A stretch of DNA of 5,012 nucleotides, taken from NCBI GenBank assembly GCA_011773795.1, contig WVWW01000005.1:17763-22774 (forward strand). The letters run 5' to 3'. The stretch is from Acidobacteriota bacterium (lineage in GTDB: Bacteria > Acidobacteriota > Polarisedimenticolia > Polarisedimenticolales > Polarisedimenticolaceae). A model generated the notes under the pieces. It did not search any database, was not told the origin of the DNA, and worked only from the letters and a program-made list of their open reading frames with translations. The translations under genes were made by a program, and so were the position numbers. Of this stretch, positions 1 through 4,217 are shown piece by piece. Position 1 is the first letter of the stretch, and each line of letters begins with the position of its first letter.

Positions 1-461
1 CCGATGGCGAGCACAGGACAGCCGCCGGCCGCGTCGACGATCGGTCGCAGTCCTTCGGGACCGATCCCGCGATGGCCGGGTTTCGACGACGTCGGGTAGA
101 CGGGTCCGGCCACGAGATAGTCAGGCTCGTCCCGCAGCGCCACCCGCGTCTGCCCCGGATCGTGGACGGACCGGCCGAGCAGGCTCCAGGCGGCGCGCTG
201 TGCCGCCGTAAGAGACGCCTGTGCGGCCTTCAGGTGGGCACCCCATCCCACCGCCTTGGCCCACGCGGGTCCCCCGTTGACCACGACGCGAGGCACGCCC
301 TTCGCTCCCAGCAAGTCGTGCCATTCGCGTGGCGCGACCGAATCGTCCCGCAGGTGCAGCCAAGGGATTCCCGCGCTCAACGCGCTCTCGAGAGCCCCGT
401 TGTCGATCGCAGGTCGCTCGACGATCCACAGCAATCGCGCCGGGATCGCGGTCGCGCTCAC
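1..461 (-). CDS. tenI: TenI-like thiazole tautomerase (ThiE-fold paralogue), partial at its C-terminal end
   Basis: The frame from a GTG at 461-459 stays open to the left edge, giving 153 residues; about 50 C-terminal residues of a usual ~200-residue ThiE/TenI barrel lie outside. Visible ThiE/TenI landmarks are LHLRDD (35-40), VVVNGG (59-64), GRSVHDP (96-102), DYLVAGPVYPTSSKPG (114-129), GIGPEGL (132-138) and PVLAI at the edge. Compared with the ThiE encoded at 2600-3250, the R-x-K lysine is Asp, the NDD metal-site aspartates are NGG, and the HLGPTD loop is AHLKAAQ, so thiamin phosphate synthase activity is unlikely. From memory, the pattern, including NG and GRSVH, matches Bacillus subtilis TenI, whose His in that motif is used to aromatise the ThiG product; His100 would be the counterpart. 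The GTG start overlaps the thiG stop as GTGA, implying translational coupling; only a weak, closely spaced GAGAG precedes it. The alternative is a divergent or inactive ThiE; the family call is firm, the tautomerase role is inference. Confidence 0.82.
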   Translation of the reverse strand, partial: MSATAIPARLLWIVERPAIDNGALESALSAGIPWLHLRDDSVAPREWHDLLGAKGVPRVVVNGGPAWAKAVGWGAHLKAAQASLTAAQRAAWSLLGRSVHDPGQTRVALRDEPDYLVAGPVYPTSSKPGHRGIGPEGLRPIVDAAGGCPVLAI

Positions 462-1243
462 GCGCTCTCGATGCGACCGGCGGCCGGCGACGAGGCGTCG
501 GCGAGGAACTTCTTCGGTATCCGCCCGGCACCGCGTGCGGCAAAGCCCGCCCGACAGGCGTCGCGCATCGCCGCGGCCATCTGCACGGGTTGGCGCGCGC
601 GCGCGACGGCGCTGTTCAGCAGCACGGCATCGCATCCGAGCTCCATCGCGAAAGCGACGTCCGACGCGGTGCCCACGCCGGCATCGACGATGACCGGGAC
701 GTTGGCCGCCTGGCGAATCAGCTCGATGTTGTGCGGGTTGCGGATCCCCAGCCCGGAGCCAATCGGGGCGCCGAGAGGCATCACGGCGACGCAGCCGGCT
801 TCTTCGAGCCGCCGCGCCGTCACGGGGTCGTCGTTGGTGTACGGCAACACGGAGAAGCCCTTCCCGACGAGCTCCTTGGCCGCGACGAGCAATGCCTCCG
901 TATCGGGCAGCAACGTCTCGTCGTCCGCGATGACTTCGAGCTTGACCAGGTCGGTCTCCAGTGCCTCGCGGGCCAGCTCCGCGGTCAGGACGGCGTCCCG
1001 CGCCGTGTAGCAACCGGCGGTGTTGGGCAACACCCTGTAACCCGCCTTGCGCAGCACGGCGTACAGGTTGTCCGCCTCGCCGCCGATCGCCACGCGTCGC
1101 AGCGCGACGGTGACGAGCTCGCAACCCGACGCCTCCAGGGCGTCGAGCAGCACCGTCCTCGACGGGTAGCGGGCGGTCCCGAGCACCAACCGCGAGCCGA
1201 GCTCCAGATCGGCCAACCTCCACGAATCCTTTGCGCTCACCAT
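458..1243 (-). CDS. thiG: Thiazole synthase ThiG
   Basis: The product is 261 residues, the normal ThiG length. ThiG is a cytoplasmic (beta/alpha)8 enzyme that condenses 1-deoxy-D-xylulose 5-phosphate, dehydroglycine and ThiS thiocarboxylate sulfur into the thiazole phosphate. Landmarks are LGSRLVLGTARYPS (15-28), DLVKLEVI (98-105) with Lys101 as the expected Schiff-base lysine, MPLGAPIGSGLGI (155-167), VPVIVDAGVGTASD (182-195) and LLNSAVARA (208-216), the last two shaping the phosphate-binding end of the barrel. The frame is open up to a TTG at 1312, but ATG 1243 is chosen because GGGAGG sits 6 nt upstream and the upstream residues are arginine-rich shadow of thiS. It begins 2 nt after the thiS stop, and its TGA overlaps the tenI-like GTG. 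ThiG normally forms a complex with ThiS, encoded just before it. Nothing essential looks missing. Confidence 0.97.
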   Translation of the reverse strand: MVSAKDSWRLADLELGSRLVLGTARYPSRTVLLDALEASGCELVTVALRRVAIGGEADNLYAVLRKAGYRVLPNTAGCYTARDAVLTAELAREALETDLVKLEVIADDETLLPDTEALLVAAKELVGKGFSVLPYTNDDPVTARRLEEAGCVAVMPLGAPIGSGLGIRNPHNIELIRQAANVPVIVDAGVGTASDVAFAMELGCDAVLLNSAVARARQPVQMAAAMRDACRAGFAARGAGRIPKKFLADASSPAAGRIESA

Positions 1244-1245
1244 GC

Positions 1246-1458
1246 TCAACCTCCCTGGACCGCGCCGACCAGCTCGACGCGGTCTCCGACTTGCAAGACG
1301 TGTCCCGACCAATCGCTGCGCGGGATGACCGTGCCGTTGACGGCGACGGCGACTCCGCCGGCCGTTTCACCCAACTCCAGCTGGCGTAGGAGATCGACCA
1401 GCGTTGCAGCGCCCGTTTCGAAGGGCTCGCCGTTGAGGCGAATGCGCCTCGCGTCCAT
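1246..1458 (-). CDS. thiS: Sulfur carrier protein ThiS
   Basis: This 70-residue ubiquitin-like protein carries the thiazole sulfur. It begins MDARRIRLNGEP (beta-hairpin start of the fold), has LVDLLRQLEL (20-29) as the helix, VAVAVNGTVIPRSDW (36-50) as the conserved central segment, and ends in VELVGAVQGG. The terminal Gly-Gly at 69-70 is the diagnostic feature: it is adenylated by a ThiF/MoeB-type enzyme and then converted to a thiocarboxylate. The frame stays open further upstream, to 1950, but that is antisense-like shadow of thiO; ATG 1458 is chosen because it gives the family length, has GGAG at 1467-1470 about 8 nt upstream, and overlaps the thiO stop as TGATG (1 nt shared). The stop lies 2 nt before thiG, its functional partner. 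Confidence 0.97.
   Translation of the reverse strand: MDARRIRLNGEPFETGAATLVDLLRQLELGETAGGVAVAVNGTVIPRSDWSGHVLQVGDRVELVGAVQGG
1250..1255 (-). promoter_or_regulatory. Strong ribosome-binding site of thiG
   Basis: GGGAGG on the minus strand lies 6 nt before ATG 1243 and overlaps the last thiS codons (the Gly-Gly end). It settles the thiG start against the longer open frame that begins with TTG at 1312. It is the best Shine-Dalgarno match in the operon, which fits a need for plentiful ThiG. Confidence 0.75.
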
Positions 1459-2603
1459 CACGCCGTCTCCACCGCGTCGATCCGGCAAGGGACGAACGGT
1501 GTGAACCGCGGATCGATCGACGAGCCGGCGACCCAATCGGCGATCGCCCTCGCCGTGACCGGTGCCAGCAGGATTCCGTTGCGGTAGTGCCCCGTCGCCA
1601 GGAGCAGCCCGTCGAGGTCGGTCGGGCCGATCAGCGGGGCATGGTCCTCGGTCGCCGGCCTGAGACCGACGTCGACCGCGACGAAGTCGAGATCGTAGCT
1701 TCCGGGAAGAAGCTCCCACGCGTGGCGTAGCAGATCCATCACCGCCCCCGCGCGGGGCGAAACATCGAACCCCATCTCCTCGACCGTGGCTCCGATCAGA
1801 AGCTCGCCGTCCTCGCGTGGGATGACGTAAACATCCGGAGTATGCGCGACGTGGCGAATCAACGCCGGCCCGTGCAGCCGGACGAGCTGCCCCTTGACCG
1901 GACGCACCGCGAAGGGCGCCGCTTTGCCGAGGATCTCGGAAGTCGTCCACGCACCCGTGGCCAGGACGACCTGCTCGGCGGGGAGCGCGCGCTCGCTGCC
2001 GTCCGGATCGACGGCCAGCACGCCCACGGCGCGACCGTCCTGCGCGATGACTCGCCGCACACGTGACGGGCAGAGGAACCTGCCGCCGAGCGCTCGCACG
2101 GCGCGCTGCAGTACGTGCAGCAGTGCGCGGGGATCGATCTGATGGTCCCCCGGCACCCGGAGGCCACCGAGGACGCGGGGCGACAAGTGCGGCTCCAACT
2201 CGGCGATCCCGGCGGCGTTCAGCTTCTCGACCGCGAGGTCGCGTTCGTGGAGCGCCGCCTCGAGCCGTGCGAGCTCCTCCTGATCATCACGGTTCAGGGC
2301 GACCCAAAGGGTCCCCTCGTCGCGGTAGCGCGTCGTACGCCCCCCGACTCGCTCCAGTTCGCCCACGAAGACCGGGTATTCCCTCGCCGCCAGGAGGCAC
2401 AGGTCGGTCAGCGGCGCGGGCTGGTCCTCGCTTTCGGATACCGGCGCCAGCATCCCCCCTGCGACGGATGAGGCACCGGCGCCGGGTCGTTCCTTTTCGA
2501 TCAGCAGCACCGACCGCTCGCGCCGCAGGAGCTCGTAGGCGATCGACAAGCCGATGACGCCTGCACCGACGACGATGACATCGAAACTCCGGCCACCGTT
2601 CAT
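1458..2603 (-). CDS. thiO: Glycine oxidase ThiO (FAD-dependent)
   Basis: The product is 381 residues, typical of ThiO. This D-amino-acid-oxidase-family flavoenzyme uses O2 to oxidise glycine to the imine that ThiG condenses, and releases H2O2; it replaces the radical-SAM tyrosine lyase ThiH of anaerobes and enterics, so it points to an aerobic host. Landmarks are the N-terminal dinucleotide fold FDVIVVGAGVIG (7-18) with Glu36 at the end of the second strand to hold the FAD ribose, SSVAGGMLAP (45-54), VKGQLV (236-241), IGATVEE (270-276), and the C-terminal substrate and flavin segment GLRPATEDHAPLIG (313-326) followed by GHYRNGILLAP (338-348), whose arginines are expected to bind the substrate carboxylate. 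ATG 2603 overlaps the thiE stop as ATGA; an upstream extension to 3053 is thiE shadow. The stop shares one base with the thiS start. No signal peptide or membrane segment is evident, so it should be cytoplasmic. Confidence 0.96.
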   Translation of the reverse strand: MNGGRSFDVIVVGAGVIGLSIAYELLRRERSVLLIEKERPGAGASSVAGGMLAPVSESEDQPAPLTDLCLLAAREYPVFVGELERVGGRTTRYRDEGTLWVALNRDDQEELARLEAALHERDLAVEKLNAAGIAELEPHLSPRVLGGLRVPGDHQIDPRALLHVLQRAVRALGGRFLCPSRVRRVIAQDGRAVGVLAVDPDGSERALPAEQVVLATGAWTTSEILGKAAPFAVRPVKGQLVRLHGPALIRHVAHTPDVYVIPREDGELLIGATVEEMGFDVSPRAGAVMDLLRHAWELLPGSYDLDFVAVDVGLRPATEDHAPLIGPTDLDGLLLATGHYRNGILLAPVTARAIADWVAGSSIDPRFTPFVPCRIDAVETA

Positions 2604-3250
2604 AGCGCCACCCCGCGCGCGATCGAGCGCTCGATTCGCTCGCGCAACCGCTCGACGACGCTCCGCGGTTCCGCGCTCCTGGCCACCGCGGACAGCACCG
2701 CCACACCCCAGGCCCCGGTCGCCAGGACCGATTCGACGTTCCGTTCCGTGATCCCGCCGATGGCGATGACCGGGCAATCGACGGCGTGGACGATCCGCTC
2801 CAGACCCGCCAGCCCGAGTGTCGGCGCGGGCCGCGCCTTGGAGGTCGTCCCGAAAACCGGGCCGACGCCGATGTAGTCCGGACGATCTCGGGCCACGCGG
2901 CGGGCACGGGCAAGGTCGTTCGCCGTCGCTCCGATGCACCCGATCGCCGGCCAAGCGTCGCGCGCCGCCTTCAAAGAGACGTCGGTCGGGCCGAGGTGCA
3001 CGCCCCACGCACCCGCGTCGCGCGCAAGGACGACGTCGTCGTTCACGATGCAACGCAGGCCACCGAGGACCGCGACGACCTCGAGCGCGACGGCCAATCG
3101 GTTCGCACGCGGAAGCTCCCGCTTCTCACGGTACTGCACCACGTCGGCCCCGCCGGCTCGTGCCGCGGCCGCGATCTCCGCGTGGCGAAAACGACGTTGC
3201 ACCGTCTCGTCGGTGATCACGTGCAAGCGGCCCGGGTGCGCCGTCGTCAT
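2600..3250 (-). CDS. thiE: Thiamin phosphate synthase ThiE
   Basis: The product is 216 residues, the usual length for this TIM barrel, which couples HMP pyrophosphate to the thiazole phosphate carboxylate and releases pyrophosphate. The substrate and metal motifs are intact: RLHVITDE (8-15), VVQYREK (37-43), CIVNDDVVLA (67-76) with the metal-site aspartates, WGVHLGPTD (82-90), DYIGVGPVFGTTSK (125-138) with the pyrophosphate-binding Thr/Ser/Lys, and PVIAIGGI (160-167). Position 107-112 reads GATAND where several relatives have a Ser-x-His; this variant is not expected to abolish activity. ATG 3250 overlaps the thiD stop as ATGA, and a run of five G lies 4 nt upstream as a ribosome-binding site inside the last thiD codons. 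The frame extends upstream to 3409, but that part is thiD shadow. It is a paralogue of the tenI-like gene at 1-461, which lacks these motifs. Confidence 0.96.
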   Translation of the reverse strand: MTTAHPGRLHVITDETVQRRFRHAEIAAAARAGGADVVQYREKRELPRANRLAVALEVVAVLGGLRCIVNDDVVLARDAGAWGVHLGPTDVSLKAARDAWPAIGCIGATANDLARARRVARDRPDYIGVGPVFGTTSKARPAPTLGLAGLERIVHAVDCPVIAIGGITERNVESVLATGAWGVAVLSAVARSAEPRSVVERLRERIERSIARGVAL

Positions 3251-4029
3251 GCGACCCCCACGGGGGCGGCCGCATCCGGCGACCCGCCATCGCCGAAGGC
3301 CACCGCGTCCTCCAGCGCCCGTTCCATCCAGCGTGCAGCCTCGCGCGCGGCATCCGAGACCGACGCGCCGCGGGCCAGCTGCGCGGCGAGGCTGGAGGAG
3401 TGCAGGCACCCCGTCCCGTGAATCCGGTCGGTCGCGACCTCGCGGTGTTCGATTGCCTGGATCCCCTGTCGCGAGAACAACCGGTCTTCATACACGCCGT
3501 TCGCCGCGGACGCGCCCGTGACCAGCACGTGCCGGGCACCGTCCTCCAGCAGCGCTTCCGCGGCCGCTTCGATCTCGGCTTCCGGCGGCAGACCCGCCAG
3601 CCACAGCACCTCGTCACGGTTCGGGGTCACGACATCCACGAGGGGTAGGAGCGCGCCGCGCAGGCGATCGCGCGCGGCATCGTCGAGGAATCGGGCACCG
3701 CTCGTCGCGCAACAAACCGGGTCCAGTACGACGGGGAGGCCACGCCCCCGCAGGGCGTTCGCCACGGCGTCGACCGTCGCGGCGCCGCCGAGGAGGCCGA
3801 CCTTGACCGCGGCAACAGGATGGTCCGAAAACACCGCACCGATCTGCGCGACGAGAATCTCCGGAGGCACCTCGTGTGCGGCGTCGACCCGCCCCACGGT
3901 CTGGACCGTCAACGTGGTCGCGACCGCGGCTGCCCAACAGCGGTGGGCCTCGATCGCCTTGATGTCGGCAACGATGCCGGCGCCACCGCCGGGATCGAGG
4001 CCGGCGATGCTGAGCACGACCGGTCGCAC
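3247..4029 (-). CDS. thiD: Hydroxymethylpyrimidine / phosphomethylpyrimidine kinase ThiD
   Basis: The product is 260 residues, a single ribokinase-fold domain of normal ThiD length with no ThiE or ThiN fusion. It phosphorylates HMP and then HMP-P to give HMP-PP, the pyrimidine partner used by ThiE. Landmarks are VVLSIAGLDPGGGAGIVAD (4-22), TVQTVG (41-46), VKVGLLG (75-81), VLDPVCCATSG (101-111), VVTPNRDE (133-140), HVLVTGAS (167-174) and HGTGCLHSSSLA (204-215), whose GTGC forms the anion hole with Cys208 as the expected catalytic residue. Small departures from common consensus are Leu for Met in VGLLG and Cys-Cys in DPVCCATSG. The start is GTG 4029: AGGGGGAG at 4033-4040 lies just upstream and the family N-terminus begins here. 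The frame runs open to 4266, but that stretch is riboswitch and leader. First gene of the operon; its start is controlled by the TPP riboswitch. Confidence 0.95.
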   Translation of the reverse strand: MRPVVLSIAGLDPGGGAGIVADIKAIEAHRCWAAAVATTLTVQTVGRVDAAHEVPPEILVAQIGAVFSDHPVAAVKVGLLGGAATVDAVANALRGRGLPVVLDPVCCATSGARFLDDAARDRLRGALLPLVDVVTPNRDEVLWLAGLPPEAEIEAAAEALLEDGARHVLVTGASAANGVYEDRLFSRQGIQAIEHREVATDRIHGTGCLHSSSLAAQLARGASVSDAAREAARWMERALEDAVAFGDGGSPDAAAPVGVA

Positions 4030-4032
4030 ACG

Positions 4033-4048
4033 CTCCCCCTTTCGAGGG
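4033..4048 (-). promoter_or_regulatory. thiD ribosome-binding site inside a GAAA-tetraloop hairpin (riboswitch expression platform)
   Basis: Between the aptamer and the thiD GTG, the minus-strand RNA reads CCCUC-GAAA-GGGGG (4048 to 4035). It can fold into a 5-bp stem (one U-G pair) capped by a GNRA tetraloop. The 3' arm is the G-run of the only plausible Shine-Dalgarno sequence for thiD, AGGGGGAG (4040 to 4033). No U-tract follows, so this is not an intrinsic terminator. The likely mode, by analogy with proteobacterial TPP switches, is sequestration of the ribosome-binding site and translational control. Which state forms with TPP bound is inference. Confidence 0.65.
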
Positions 4049-4074
4049 CGAATCCGCGGCTTGTGAGAGGCGCT

Positions 4075-4158
4075 GGCGACGCTTCCTACGCCGGTGTTAA
4101 CCGGATCAGGTTCGACGGGTCGTCTCTCAGGCCATCGCGTGGCCACCCCGGGCTCGCC
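4075..4158 (-). ncRNA. TPP (THI-box) riboswitch aptamer
   Basis: Read on the minus strand, the order and spacing of conserved thi-box elements are all present: CGGGGUG (right after the 5' arm of P1), a short P3 hairpin GGCCA-CGCGA-UGGCC, CUGAGAG (4130-4124), ACCCGUCGAACCUGAUC, the P5 hairpin CCGGU-UAAC-ACCGG, then GCGUAGGAAGC. P1 closes with GGCGAGC (4158-4152) against GCgUCGCC (4082-4075), with one bulged G. This class binds thiamin pyrophosphate, with the CUGAGA side contacting the pyrimidine and the P4/P5 side the pyrophosphate. It sits 45 nt before thiD and should repress the whole thiD-thiE-thiO-thiS-thiG-tenI unit when TPP is plentiful. P3 is minimal, with no P3a extension. Confidence 0.97.
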
Positions 4159-4165
4159 GTGCCCC

Positions 4166-4194
4166 ATCATAGCGCGGCGCGGCCGCGGTTGAAA
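4166..4194 (-). promoter_or_regulatory. Candidate sigma70-type promoter for the thi operon
   Basis: On the minus strand, TATGAT (4171-4166) is a good -10 hexamer in otherwise very GC-rich sequence. Seventeen nt upstream is TTTCAA (4194-4189), a poor -35 (3 of 6 matches to TTGACA). Transcription would begin near 4159, immediately before the first P1 base of the TPP aptamer at 4158, which supports the placement. The weak -35 leaves room for an activator or for reliance on the riboswitch alone. Confidence 0.5.
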
Positions 4195-4217
4195 CCCGCT
4201 CGAGAGCGGGCGACAAT
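4189..4217 (+). promoter_or_regulatory. Candidate promoter for the moeB/thiF-like gene
   Basis: On the plus strand, TTGAAA (4189-4194) and GACAAT (4212-4217) are separated by 17 nt and match -35 and -10 consensus at 5 and 4 of 6 positions. The start of transcription would be close to 4224-4225, so the ATG at 4225 would be at the very 5' end of the message (leaderless) and the in-frame ATG at 4216 would lie inside the -10. The hexamers are short, so a promoter further upstream, inside thiD, cannot be excluded. Confidence 0.33.
4195..4210. repeat. Perfect inverted repeat between the divergent genes
   Basis: CCCGCTC and GAGCGGG form 7-bp perfect arms around a 2-bp centre (GA). The repeat fills the space between the candidate -35 and -10 of the plus-strand gene and lies just upstream of the candidate minus-strand -35. 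It could be an operator, or an RNA stem if the plus-strand message starts further upstream. Chance self-complementarity in GC-rich DNA is possible. Confidence 0.5.

Noticed and set aside
329..1504. A 391-codon plus-strand open frame opposite thiG, thiS and tenI
   Set aside because: It lies antisense to well-recognised genes, is rich in Arg, Gly, Ala and Gln as expected from GC-rich shadow frames, and shows no recognisable domain.
1246..1950. Long 234-codon version of thiS
   Set aside because: Only the last 70 residues resemble ThiS; the rest is a shadow of thiO. The ATG at 1458 with GGAG upstream is the true start.
4035..4048. Intrinsic terminator in the riboswitch leader
   Set aside because: The hairpin is not followed by a U-tract but by the thiD start region, so ribosome-binding-site sequestration fits better.
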